A DNA stretch of 64,000 nucleotides from the NCBI GenBank assembly GCA_033558025.1, contig JAUCEF010000011.1, positions 2,914,001 to 2,978,000 on the forward strand. The letters run 5' to 3'. This stretch comes from Phytophthora sp. 'mugwort' (lineage: Eukaryota; Oomycota; Peronosporomycetes; Peronosporales; Peronosporaceae). The notes below the pieces were generated by a model. That model had not been told where the DNA came from, did no database searches, and was given only the letters and a program-made list of their open reading frames with translations. The translations under genes and the position numbers were made by a program. Positions 11,036 through 22,283 of the stretch are shown piece by piece; within the stretch, counting starts at the first letter, position 1, and each line of letters begins with the position of its first letter.

Positions 11036-12578
11036 GGGCTAATGTTAAGGTTAAATCGTGGCAATGTGGCGCGAGATGACGACACGACATACAGAGATCA
11101 AGTCAACAACGGTTATTCACGCAACAGACCGACGTTATTTAACAGCGTATTTCGTAGTCCTCCCTTCAATCCTTATGATCAAGTGACTTGAACAGGCTGG
11201 AAATGGAAATACCGGTATGTACATGTAAATGATTCCTCGTTCCAATCGTTTGCATAGCGCGAGGAGAGCGTGATGAGAACATGCGATGGCGTCACGCGGC
11301 ACCGCGGATAGAACGGATGGACAATCTCCGCCAGCTTCCGAGAACCAACAGTTGACTGTTTTGGAGGAATTGGTTCTAGTGCTCGCAACCAACTCCCGCC
11401 GTTCAGACTGGCAAGCACCTAAATCGTCGCTGTCGCTAATTAGACATTTGCTGCATGGACCTCGTCGTAACAGCGCCATGAACCCGATCCAAACGACGCT
11501 GGCCTGTGGCCCATTCGCACTTGTCACCACGGCCGCCCGTATCCTATTATACAGAATATATGATGAATATCATTTTGTAAAGGTCATTTGAGTTCCAGCG
11601 TTCATATTTTGAATTTGATCGTTGGCGCTGTGAATAATGTCATGCAATGGTGTAGTATACACGCTAGGCCTCGCTTCCTCTAGCTCAGTGCGCGAACATT
11701 ACAATAAAGAAATATACGAGCTGGTTCACATAATTAATACTAAATCTATTCACGATCTGAGAAGCAATACCAGAAAAAGGAGGAATACTTATTGTATTGT
11801 GTCTTCACTGCCTACGCCCTGTTTTTATTAACATCTAACGAATGAAATGTCATAAAAACTCGACGTTAAGAGACCAACACAAGAATTGGCCCAAAAAAAC
11901 TTGTATTTGTAATTATCATAAATGTCAGCTACTTTAAGTACAAGTACAAAGTGTTTCGGTTTTGACTGAAAATGGAAGCTGTTCTTGTCTTAAGAACTGA
12001 ATGTCGGTGAAAATCCTCTCGCAAGCCATTTCGATAACCTATACTAAGGCAAATGGTCAGTTTATTATAGTAGCCTCTCGCGCAGTGACCACAACTTCGG
12101 CTATATCTCCTAGACGATTGACCTGGTTGAGGAGCTATTAACCATCGGCAAGAGGCGATGCAGAGCTAATGTTCGGATGTTTTTACGCACTAAATGCCGG
12201 AGGTTTGAGCCTTCTTCATACCGGACATTGTCGTGCAGCATGTTTCCCATACGCCAATTTAGTAGCCCGACTATTCTTGACTTCACTATCCGTTGCTACC
12301 TGCTCGCACACATCAAAACGCTGCGTGGATAAGTAAGCCAGGAACTCTATTACGTTGTATTGAAAAAAGCTTAACATCTACGAATAGTTATCAGATCCTG
12401 CCAGATATACCACATCTCCATACATCTCCATTACCGGCGACGCTGTCTGCTGCTGCTGCGATGACTTCTTTTGCCTCGTTTGTTTGGTGGCTTGCTAAAC
12501 GACATATACGCATCCTTTTCTAGGAGCTCGCGCGTTAGGATTCGCCCGCCAGTGTTCCTGCGTTCCCTCTTTCCGCCT
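11036..12578. other. Region without a supported gene
   Basis: AT-richer intergenic stretch. The longest frames (up to 131 codons) overlap in several phases and show no motif. The right part may contain the degraded 3' end of the transposase that follows. Confidence 0.45.
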
Positions 12579-13820
12579 TTAGAAAACCGAGCCGGAAGAA
12601 TGTGCATTCATGCCGCACAATAATGGACACTTGCAACCAAGCCGTCTCTCACTGCGTTGCCGGGAGCCCATTGCGCTCGAATTTGGCCAGTTGAGCGTGT
12701 ATGTGCACACGAGAAAGCGGGAAAATGCCGCCAGTTTCAAAACGCAGCAGCAAGATTGCTGCCCAAGCATGAAAATTGTACGCTAAAGCTGCTACACTCA
12801 CAGCCGTTTACTTGTCCACGCGGCCCTCTCCGATATTAAGTAGGAGCTTGTCAGTCAATGACTCGAGACTGTTTTTGAACGGCGAAAACACCGCAACGTC
12901 TAAAGGCTGGAGGAGGTGTGTTCCGTTATACGATGATGATACTCAGATTTTTCACAGCGTCAACAACTTGCAGCGAAATATGTGAAGAGCAGCCGTTAAA
13001 AAGCGGCCTTCTGGTAGGAGTAGGAGTATCATCCGAAAAACCGCAGCCAGCGTGCAACCAACGGTGATGTCATCAATGCTTTCTCCATCGTAGTAACCCT
13101 CGCGGCCGGGATTTGGCACGTCTCGAAGAAGTCTCTCTTCACACTTTTCTCGGGGAGAATGAACAGGGGCGGGATAATGAACCCGCTGACACTACCACAC
13201 GCAACAAAACTCAGGCGGAAGTGCATTTTAGCATCCTTATTCCTCCTCGATCCTTTGCTGCGCTCACCTGCATTGTTTTCTTGTAGTATTAATCGCTCTT
13301 TCGTTAACATGGAAGACGAGCGCAGCGACAACACCGTGCTCTATCATGACCTTGGCCAGGGGATGATAAAAGCACTGATATATTACCCTCACCAATTCAT
13401 TACGGCACTTAGAAAACAGACTGCGACGATCGCATGTATAGAAAGGAGTGATACTCCATGAAGCGATGAAGCCACCCGCTCTCCACCGACCTGCAGCACA
13501 TCGGTTGAGCGATGTGCTGCGCCTTCTCGAGGACATCACGCCGGCTGACAGGATGCCCCGTTGTTGTCGTGCAAGAACTCAGTCCCGAATACTTCGGCCT
13601 TTGTAGGCATCAGTGGTGGAGGCTCTCTGCGCTGGGTGCCCTTGCGAGCCGCAGAGACATGTTTCTTCAGAGTGTTGTACGTAATCTTTCTTTTAGTGCT
13701 GGTCGTCTTCGTGCTGGCCCCAGCAATAACCTTTTGCGTATTGCCTCCAGCTCCGCTCCAATGCTGCCGGCGTGCATGCCCATTTGATGGCGAAGTGGTG
13801 GCGCGCTGGGGTGGTAGCAA
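12579..13820 (-). pseudogene. pogo/Jerky-type transposase, broken
   Basis: Minus-strand remnant of a DDE transposase of the pogo/Jerky kind. The N-terminal HTH region is at about 13700-13536 (ITYNTLKKHVSAARKG). The core strand FRLSFVACGSVSGFIIPPLFILPEKS lies in 13250-13130. The late segment with NGTHLLQPLDVAVFSPFK is read at about 12930-12870, and a degenerate C-terminus follows. At least three frame changes separate these blocks and the region around the first catalytic Asp is badly eroded. The order of domains matches an intact family member, so it is a single decayed copy. Confidence 0.72.
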
Positions 13821-14430
13821 GAATCAGTCTACTGGACCAAATATTAAGTGCTTGACGGTTTCACCCAAACCCAACCGTTTCTTTTTTTTATCAAATCAAA
13901 TCGATCACTTGATGGATACACCCTCGGCATTGGTTGAGAATGTCGTGGCTACTAAACTGGTAAGGGCTTCTAAACTTACAATTTGACGTATACGAAATTA
14001 GGTTGCTCACTTCCTAAAGGGCTCAAAAATCATCATTTTACCCAATACTTGTAGCTTGAAACTCACCTTCAGGCCCTCGGTAATTGTTTGCTTTACGTTA
14101 TTGTCAATTCGATCGAGATCTGGGATCTCATCTGGCCCTCCTGCTTTATCTTTGAAATAGGTTTTGACGTGTTTGGACGGTGACCAAGTCCACAACTTAT
14201 ATTCTTCTACTACCTCCGTTCGAAAAAATAACGCCGTTTTGAAGTTGAGCCTGGGTCCAATGATAACGTATACTCCTTCAGAACAGATACAGGTGTCATT
14301 CGTTTGAATTTCCCACCCATTTGTTTAGCCCAAGATCAAGCACGCCATGCAGAGATTCCATCGTTTCCTAAGTGAGCTCTACCACTCATGACGAAGCAGA
14401 TAAACGACAAGCGCTATCGGAGACAGGCAC
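13821..14430. other. Gap between two transposase remnants
   Basis: No domain is recognised. A 62-codon minus frame (14007-14195) has no family features. The stretch may be terminal sequence of the flanking pogo elements. Confidence 0.35.
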
Positions 14431-15140
14431 CTAGCTCCTCTGAAAGAAGCTGGTAATCGCGGTCTGAGTCATCTTTTCGTCATGTTCGATACGAAGCTGG
14501 TCGCGTACTCTTCTCTGTAGCTTGCGGAGGTCTCCTAGAGGTTTCATATCCAGATCGGGGTCCTCATGCAACATGAAAATAACTCGCCGTATGGCGTCCA
14601 CTTTGTGCTCGGTATTTTGCTCAGGTACCACTTCCTCGTCGATCTCATGACTACTTACAACTGATGCATCGCCTATCATATCGTCTCATGTAGTATCAAG
14701 GTCAGTTGACTCGCTCAGTAGCTAGCTCTTCTCTCGTCAGCGTCTCCATCTCTGGGTCCAGTTTGGCAGGGTTGCAGACGAATTCGTCCATATTTCCATC
14801 GGGTGATGAATACGGAGGCGATTCATGCAGTCCAAAATCTCACCGTTGGTCAATTCATCGACCTCTTTGCGTGATCGACGCGAGGATGTCATTCCTCTCA
14901 CGATACCAGTGTGACGGAAACAGTTCAGCACCAATTCGCATGTCAGTTCTGACCAGCACGATTTAACCCAGCGCATCGCTAAAAGCTGATCAACATTGCA
15001 AATGTCACGGCTGAGTCCTTCCTCTTCTTTGTCGAGTACCTGCTGTAACTGTCGATGCATGTATCGACGTTTTAACGCAACGCTTTTTGTTGTGTGCTTC
15101 GTGCGGTGGCGACCCTTGCCTCCAAGCCGTGGTCTGCCCA
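14431..15140 (-). pseudogene. pogo/Tigger transposase, C-terminal fragment
   Basis: Only the C-terminal third of a Tigger-type transposase remains on the minus strand. It reads KRRYMHRQLQQVLDKEEEG, then VDQLLAMRWVKSCW and CFRHTGIV, the segment after the last catalytic Asp. A stop and a frame change follow, then the acidic tail ending ITSFFQRS at 14431. The HTH domains and the DDE core are absent, so this is a truncated copy. The tail resembles those of the remnants at 4838-6060 and 54582-56158. Confidence 0.72.
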
Positions 15141-15573
15141 CCAGACGCGGCTTGACGCGCGCAATGGTAAAAGCAGAATGCCATCGGCTTCAAAGTGACT
15201 GGCATTGGAGAGATGCATATCTTAACATGCGATTTTTAATAGGTTTGACAAGCTATTTTGATTGGCCAATACAGATCAACCTGGCACCTCTAATAGAACT
15301 CGTGGGCGGCAGCGCTCAGATATAGCAAGAATATCAGATTCGTCAGCTTACGGCTCTGCTCTGACTGGAGCACGCTTAGAATAGCGCTGATTGTGGCTCT
15401 ATTGTAAGTATTTCAAATTCTGCGACTCCTAGCCACGCACCTCACTCTTGAATAGCGCTTGTTTGTGCTTTCTATATTTAGTATCCGCGACGGGACCTTG
15501 CAGCATCAAGCCAAGAGTAAAGTTCCATTCCAGATTTCCCTACCTCGCAACATCAAGCCACTCAGCCGCCTCC
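15141..15573. other. Gap between divergent transposase remnants
   Basis: Nothing is recognised. It separates a minus-strand pogo fragment from a plus-strand pogo copy and may hold their degraded termini. Confidence 0.35.
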
Positions 15574-16560
15574 ATGGGAAGAAAACAGAAATACGTTGGA
15601 AACTTAAACTTCGAGCAGAAAAAGCAAATTTGTCTTTGGAAAGATGACAATCCGTCTCTCAGTCAGAACCAACTCGCCGACAAGGCCACAAAAGCGTTTG
15701 CGCTTGTGAAGAGGCCAGTCCAAGGTACCATTTCGGCTATACTTTCCCAAAGGCAGCGTTACCTCAATGTCCGCGACCAAGCCTTATCCATTCGTCGCTA
15801 GCGCCCTGTGGCTTTTCCTGTGCTGGACGGGGCCCTTGCAAACTGGATCCTGTGCTGTCAGGCTCGAGGGGTGATTCTTGAGGGTAGCATTATAAAGGCA
15901 AAAGGGCTCCGGCTCCTCGAACAGATGGGAGGTAGCAAAGAAGACTGGCTCAAGTTCTCAAACGGATGGCCTCAGGGATTTCAAGATCGCCATGGATTCA
16001 AAACTTTTAATACCCACGGCGAGTGGGTCCGTCGACACGTCGGATATTCCCGTATTATTAGAAAAAAAAAGTCCGCGCTGAAGTTTGCATGTATGTCCTC
16101 GCCGACATCTACAACTTTGACGAGACGGAACTCTCTTACAAACTCTGCCCAGATAAAACGATAGCAAGTCGACAAATCGAAGGAGCTAAAACGAGCAAGA
16201 CCCGAATTATTATAGCTCTCGTCTGCAACGCCGACGGATCTGACATGCGGAAACCATTTTTTATCGGTCATGCAAACAAGCCTAGGTGCTTCAAGAAGAA
16301 AACTGGAGCCCAACTTGGGTTCATGTATCGAGAAAAAACAAACAAGAAAGCCTGAATGACAGGGACTTTGTTTCGCGAGTGGCTGCATGCGTTTGACGCA
16401 GACATGGAGAAACAACGCAGGAATGTGTTGTTTTTCGACAACGCGTCGTCACATACTACCTTTGATATGGAACTCGGCCATGTTCATGCTTTTTTCTACC
16501 TCCCAGTACAACGTCCAAGCTTCAACCTCTAGATGCAGGTATCATTACGAGCACCTCAGT
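15574..16560 (+). pseudogene. pogo/Tigger transposase, broken
   Basis: The plus-strand copy starts at the ATG at 15574 (MGRKQKYVGNLNFEQKKQIC), the N-terminal psq-like HTH. A stop at about 15799 is followed by the CENP-B HTH (KAKGLRLLEQMGG to FQDRHGFKTF). A frameshift near 16090 leads into the DDE core with IYNFDETELSYKLCPDKT, RIIIALVCNADGSD and VLFFDNASSHTT. The third catalytic region, near 16500-16535, is eroded. A stop at about 16353 gives a further break. The copy ends against a MULE fragment on the other strand. Confidence 0.85.
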
Positions 16561-16575
16561 GAACTGGGGCTGCTG

Positions 16576-17118
16576 CTACCACGATACAATAAAGACAGCG
16601 AGCGGGTGAAAGTGGCGAGTCCGATCCGATAGCCCCGCAACGATAACGGGGTAGCCCGGCTGCGTCAACTTGTACGTTGGATCGAGATGCAGGATGAAAA
16701 TCGCCGACTCTCGATTCGCTTGGCGCAATAGCTTCTTTGTGCTCACACCGACGGCAAACGGGGTACTGTCGCTACTGTTTCCAACCACGGGATTGCCTTC
16801 AGCGTCCTGGTCCAAGCACAGCGAACACGCTGCCGTCTACTCTTCTTCACCACTAAACTTTCGGTCTCTAACTTTAGCCCGAACAACATCAATGAGGTCA
16901 CTGCCTCCAAGCTGACCTGCAATGTGGTAATGCACGAACCTTTGAACAGCAGCAAGGCTCGACATTCCTTCCTCATCAAGGTTAAAGCGTTGTTGCAGAC
17001 CAGTCCAACGCGCTTGGCCTTCGGCCTTTGCTCAGTTCAGTCTTGAGCTACTCGTTTCATCTCCGCTGACAGCGAAGGCGGACGCGGCGGAGAATGCACA
17101 GCCGTGGTGTGAGCCTAC
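16576..17118 (-). pseudogene. MULE transposase, core fragment
   Basis: Minus-strand remnant of a Mutator-like transposase. It includes a segment reading AEMKRVAQD, then HYHIAGQLGGSDLIDVVRAKV and the catalytic-core start AIFILHLDPTYKL, followed by GYPVIVAGLSDRTRHFHPLAVFIVS. The 'hxDxTYKL...GYPvivxGxsD' pattern is characteristic of MULE transposases, with the first catalytic Asp in LDPTYK. Several frame changes break it. Its 5' part lies at 19691-20075, separated by an inserted hAT element. Confidence 0.72.
17111..17118. repeat. hAT target-site duplication, left copy
   Basis: GAGCCTAC directly abuts the left end of the hAT element at 17119 and is repeated exactly at 19683-19690. Eight base pairs is the length expected for hAT insertion. 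Confidence 0.85.
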
Positions 17119-19682
17119 CAGAGCTCGTAAACGGCGGAAACCGGGTACGCGCACCCACCCGATAGCTCTCCCTGAAGGCATTTGGGTACCCGTACCCGCC
17201 CGACATCAGCTGTCGGGTACCCGGACCTGTATAGGTCTATCATTAAGGCATTACGCGAGAAGCATGAAGTGTATTGGAGCTCTGCTGACTTCTGAGAGTG
17301 TTAGCCGACAGAATCGCTGTTTGATCTCAGTACTAGAACGTCGTCAAGCATTGCCGATTTGAAGGTTCGGGATTTACACAGCACCGTACCAGCAATGGAG
17401 AAGTTGCTTTCAGATGTCGCGCTTGATGCTGGGATACACAACAGTGATCTAGCCAACATTGCAAGTTTCGGATATTCCACCTTGCCAACATTGTTCCACC
17501 TTTACAATATCTCAAAGTCTGTCTTACAATTCTTTCCCTTTTTGCTGCTCATGTATCTGTCGAACTCCTGTTGCTCGTCAAAGATTTGCGTGTATATCTT
17601 CCGCATCACTCTCGTCCGACGAACACAAATCTGCAGCACCGATGATAAACGAAGCAGTCGAAACTTTGTGTCTTTTACGTGAACGAGGAGGCGCTAGTAA
17701 GTGCTCCTGTATCGGAGGAACCACGGGTACTTGTTCCTTCATCAGTGACACCAATGTAGCTTTTGCCCTCTTAATATCTGGTTCTGAAGCATCAAATTTA
17801 CCTAGAAACTGTTCTGTCGTAGATCCAGCAAGGCTGCCATGTAGTGGTGAGGACTCATTTTCCATTTGGGTAGTGAGTGCAGTTCATCAATCTTGATCGC
17901 TGCCAAATTATTGCTGTCAGGGGGATAATTTTGACTTCTCGAGCATCCTCGCTTTGCAGGGGCCCTTCGAGACCTCTGCTTCTCTCCTTGCCGAATATTG
18001 TACGCTGAAATCTCGGTATGAGATGCGTTGCTATATTGTGCCTCTCGTGAACAACCAAATCGAGGGTGGGTGCCTTCCACTGCTCAAGCTTTGGCGTTTT
18101 TTCTCGAAAAGGGCGCAGGAAGTTCATTAATTCCTCCAGCAGAGACTTAATAATGCAGTTGATATACACCCGTATATCCCCGCGCAGCCAACAAACTTGT
18201 TACTTCATCGAAAGAGAGCAAAACACTTTCTAATAGTCTCAGTTAGAATTCCAATGAGTCACATTTTCTTGCTTGAGGGTATTGTCAAAAACAAATTCTG
18301 AAGACCGCTCTTCTTGATATACGAAACCAGGCTTTGCATCTGTCCAGCAAATCGAACACTTCAGGCCTTGATCCTTCTAACGATAAAACGGAGTCGAAAC
18401 AACTCCGTTTTCTCTGGATGTAGTCATGCACAGGATCGTTGTTATCATTGTGACTAGTTTGTGATTCGCCCATGGATCCAGATATACAAAGATGGAATTC
18501 CTTCAGCACCACACATATTGGAGCCGCAGTCTGTCACCACCACACAACAAGACACGTCATATATTCCAAAATCCACCAGAGCGTTTGTGAAACAGATTCA
18601 AAAGAAAAACAGCTGTGTGTAATACACATTCTACTTGCTTTACTTGCAGGTACGAGCATGCAGCTCGAGCATTTCGGTGATATAGCGCAGCGTCAACGAC
18701 ATGAACGATCGATTCTTGATCGAATCCGTCCACAAATCTGTTGTAAAATCCAGCACTAGTTTCTTGAAAAAATGTCCCAAATATCTTCATTAGCTTCTCC
18801 CGGATTGATGTCGCGTCATGTCGGACGTTATTCCTTATTGTGCTGGAAACAGGTAGCAGTCTTTGATATCACACGATTGCTTTGAGCGCAATCCAATCTC
18901 AAAAATGACAGCAGCCAGTTCTCGGAAGTCATCACCTAACACAATGTTAAAAGGACGCAAGTCCAAGCAATACATTCTAGCTGCCGCTTTGATAACCGTT
19001 TTTTATCAACAAAAGAAATGTCAGCTTTCTCCAAGTATTGCACCAAGCTACCGGAGGCTTTGGGATACGTGAACACTTCTTCATATGCTCGTTCAAAGTT
19101 CTAGTTCCATTTGATGGGACATACGCAAACCTTTGCGCAAGTGGTGCAAGATACGAAGCGAGTGTTGAGTGCTTTGCAAGAATTCCTTTCGTCGTCTCAT
19201 ACACATGCCGAAACTGTGTCCAGCATCTCGCCTTCGTGCTGCTGTCGTCACGCAGAGTGAAGATTGGTTTTTCATCTTGCTGCTGAAGTATTTTACTTAG
19301 CTTCTGTTTTAGCTCATTCAGCTGCAGTTCTCGAAGGCCGACCAACTTTGCAGCGTTCGCTTCGGCGGCTTTGTCCTTCTACAATGCGAAGTTATGATGT
19401 CTATCTTCGACCTCGTTGCCTTCCATTGCTCCAGAAGTTGTCTTGATGAACGCGCTGCCAACTAATATGTGGTTGCGGCACCAACGCCACAGAGGGCTTA
19501 AGAAGAAGAAGGCGGTTACCTTCATCGGGGCTAGTACTTTCCCGAACGTCTACATATAGTTAGGATCGGGTATACCCACACACACCTGAAATTGCGTTCG
19601 GGTACTCGCACCCTACCCGACCTCGGGTATACCCGGACGGTTACAAAATTTACCCGGCTTCAGGTACCGATTGCGAGCACTG
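17119..19682 (-). mobile_element. hAT DNA transposon with intact termini
   Basis: The 2,564-bp element is bounded by 8-bp direct repeats. The left end CAGAGCTCGTAAACGG (17119-17134) and the inverted right end CAGTGCTCGCAATCGG (19682-19667) match at 13 of 16 positions and start with CAG, as many hAT termini do. Copies of CGGGTA and GGGTACCCG-like motifs cluster at both subterminal regions (about 17143-17222 and 19565-19665). The transposase inside is broken, so the copy cannot move on its own. It sits inside a MULE, so it inserted after the MULE. Confidence 0.88.
17301..19345 (-). pseudogene. hAT transposase, broken
   Basis: Minus-strand reading shows a BED-like zinc-finger region near 19250-19040 (CWTQFRHVYE, later NEHMKKC), central catalytic-domain pieces, a segment FLRPFREKTPKLEQWKAPTLDL near 18115-18050, and a clear C-terminal dimerisation domain at 17480-17301. 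That last block reads VEYPKLAMLARSLLCIP, then ASSATSESNFSIAG, the hAT hallmark, and ends at a stop at 17301-17303. The C-terminal 60 codons are undamaged, whereas the rest carries many frame changes and stops. Confidence 0.86.
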
Positions 19683-19690
19683 GAGCCTAC
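19683..19690. repeat. hAT target-site duplication, right copy
   Basis: GAGCCTAC, identical to 17111-17118, immediately follows the right terminus of the hAT element. Confidence 0.85.
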
Positions 19691-20075
19691 ACTTCCTCCA
19701 CCGTCACAAGCTGCAGCATACCGCACCTCAAGAAACGCGCCGGTCATGGTCCCGTCTGGAGCGGCGCGAGCGCAAGTCTCCAAGGAGCAGCGAAGTAGCT
19801 GCACTCGTATAGCATGAGGGGCAGGAAGTAGGCAAACGTGGGATTGGCTAAGGTCGCTCCTCGCGACCTTGTGGCGGTTGAAGTCCTGGATGAGCATTTC
19901 CGCGTCCTCGTGCGGCGTCGCGGACGCGAGGGTCAACCAAGGAAGGCGAGGCATTACGACTTGAGTTGGTGGTGTAGTGAGTGCTTGTGAGGGGGCTTGG
20001 TGACTGGCAGCTAGCAGCGATGAGCTTGCTACTTGAATGATAAATATAACGTTAATGGTGCCGAGATACGCCACA
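19691..20075 (-). pseudogene. MULE transposase, 5' fragment
   Basis: Minus-strand frame with ATPHEDAEMLIQDFNRHK and ETCARAAPDGTMTGAFLE. These resemble the N-terminal zinc-binding region of Phytophthora MULE proteins. If the hAT element is removed at its duplicated GAGCCTAC, the frame runs on into the core fragment at 16576-17118. The apparent start at 20074 is a GTG and no ATG begins the frame. The assignment is by position and weak similarity only. Confidence 0.45.
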
Positions 20076-20889
20076 GCCGTGATCTCGGCATTTCTTTGGT
20101 GCTCACTCAGAAGAAGTGGTGGCTACCACTCATTTGACGTGCCAAATTGTTATGCAAGTACCAGTAGAGTACTTTCGTGTTTGCTGTAGTATGTGCGATG
20201 TGGACCGAACATTCTCGTAGTCTTGTTTGAAGGTCTTCCATATCACTTTACCCTAGCTCTCCCGAGGACCGATGGCATCGCGGTTTTGGGCTTTGCTTTC
20301 AAAGGCAATCGCTGCGCTCCTGCGAGGAAAAAATTCTATGTTCGGCCCGCTACAGTGCTCGGCTCGCTGGAAAGCTCCTGCCTCCGCAAATACCGATCGG
20401 TCCTGCTTTGTGGGTATCCGCGCGAGTTCGCTGTGGCTACGCGCGCTCGCAATCAGGTTCCTGCATTAGTCGTTTTATGTGACTTTCACCTCCTCTCTTC
20501 CAGATTGGCAGTGCCCATTGCGAGGGGGGGGGGGTAATCGACACCGGAATACTATCCCGAAAAAGTGGCCGGAGCGGCGAGTTCACGCTGCCGAGTCCGG
20601 AAAGGGCTATTCCGGAAAATAAACAAAGAACGGCCAAAATCTGTCTTTATATATTCCCCGCTGGGGACCAGCCCCTATCGCCTCCAGAATAGCACAAGGA
20701 CCGCACAGCCAACGCCATAACGAGGCATGACAGCCGCCAACCGGAGCACCCGGTCTGCCGCCATCAGGAACGTCGTCGCCAGTACGCCCGCCACCAGCAT
20801 CCCCAGAAAGACCCGCAGAATCAGGACTGCTCCCACAACTCCGCTGGCACCAGCAGCACTAGGACGACACGGGGAACAAGGGCTACCGC
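20076..20889. other. Region without a supported gene
   Basis: No domain is recognised. It contains a G10 run at 20524-20533 and GC-rich sequence leading into a tandem repeat. Confidence 0.4.
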
Positions 20890-21033
20890 CAGCTCCAGGA
20901 CGTCCGTCATCCGCAGCTCCATGGCGGTCGACAACAGCAGCACCGTGGCCGCCGACAACAGCAGCTCTAGGACGTCTGCCACCTGCAGCACTGTGCCCGT
21001 CGACATGAGCAGGGTTGTGGCCACCACCATGAG
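20890..21033. repeat. 72-bp tandem repeat, two units
   Basis: Units 20890-20961 and 20962-21033 begin CAGCTCCAGGACGTC and CAGCTCTAGGACGTC and keep the same phase throughout. In one plus frame they encode a Ser/Thr/Ala-rich 24-residue repeat. They lie just upstream of the Harbinger transposase remnant. Confidence 0.6.
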
Positions 21034-21158
21034 CATTCGGCAGCCGGCACAAGCATCGTCAGGTCACACGTCATCCTGAATGTAAGAATCCTCTTCGGAT
21101 GCATTTAATTCTGAGCTAATACTAAATCATTTTTGTTGTAGACTTCGTACCCTTTCTA

Positions 21159-22283
21159 ATGAAGAAGCGAATCGCTCTCCTGCTTCTTATGGAGCAACTA
21201 CTCACCAACGCGATGCCATTGCCTGTACGTGGAGAGCCCATTACTATTATGCAGACGCTTATAACTTTGGTCGTAGAAGGTTTCGCCCGCTTTGGTGTCC
21301 CTCTTTCAAAGATCAATCGCCGTATTGAGTGGTTTGCAAGGATATCCACACCGCACATGACGCTGAGTAAATTTCGGTAAATGTTTTCGTGACGAAGGCA
21401 TCGTTTGCACGATTGCTGTGGAGCTTGGAGCCTCATATCGCGAAGAAACCCACCAATCTCGCCAAACCTTTGTCAGCAGCGATGAAGTTTGCTGTTTTTC
21501 TCTACTACGTTGGTCAAGGCTGCTCGTTGCACCAATTACGATCTCAATTCGGCATTGGAAAGTCGACCGCATCAGGAGTTGTGCGCGACGTGTCAAGTGC
21601 GATTGTTTCGTCCATGAGCTCGCTTGTGAAATTTCCATCGGGACGGCAAGGGCTTCTGAAGCTGGCCATGCGATTTGAGGATGGCTATGGTGTTCCAGGG
21701 TGTGTTGGAGCGGTATACAGCTGCCATATACCGATTGTGCAGCCTTCGGTAAGGAACAGCAAGAAATTCTTCAATCGCAAGGGATTCTATTCGCTTAATA
21801 TGAGCACAGTGGTGGATCGTGATCGTCAAATTTCTTGGATATCGATGTGGGTAGCCTGGTTCGGTAGGTGACAACTGGGTCTTCAGCAACAGTGCTGTCG
21901 GGCGTCTTCACGAGTCAGCAATCTCTGCAGCCAGTGGTGGTGAAGGAGCAGGGTGCTTCAGACGGGGTGGTTTGAATACCGCAAAATCCCATTTCGTTCT
22001 TCTTGCTGACTCTGCCTACGCCAATACCAGGCACGTTGTCACCACCTACGAGATCCCTGAGACGCAGAAGGACGTGATCGTTAGCAAGGTGAACCGTAAG
22101 CTTGCCGGTATGCGCTACTGCGTTGAGTGCACATTTGGAGTCCTAAAGGCACGATGGCGACTACTTTCCAAGCCGATGGAGATTGTCAGAACAAATCTGA
22201 CGGAAGTGCCGACTTTGGTCAGTGCGGTATGCATACTACACTTTTCCTTTTACTTTTTAATTTGTCATAAATGCGCTCGATGA
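21159..22283 (+). pseudogene. PIF/Harbinger transposase, broken
   Basis: Plus-strand DDE transposase of the Harbinger (HARB1-like, DDE_4) type. It opens MKKRIALLLLMEQLL, shifts frame near 21380, then reads through a helical domain (KFAVFLYYVGQGCSLHQLRSQFGIGKSTAS). The first catalytic region is GAVYSCHIPIVQPS, where Tyr-Ser replaces the usual Asp-Gly around the acidic residue. NRKGFYSLN follows, and after further breaks come the second region LLADSAYANTRHV and the late block GMRYCVECTFGVLKARWRLL. That last block is a strong family signature. Frame changes near 21870 and 21960 and a missing first Asp make it inactive. Confidence 0.87.

Noticed and set aside
19613..20074. Possible secreted effector with a hydrophobic N-terminus
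   Set aside because: The frame begins with GTG and has no ATG, there is no RXLR-like motif, and it overlaps the hAT end. It fits better as a MULE fragment.
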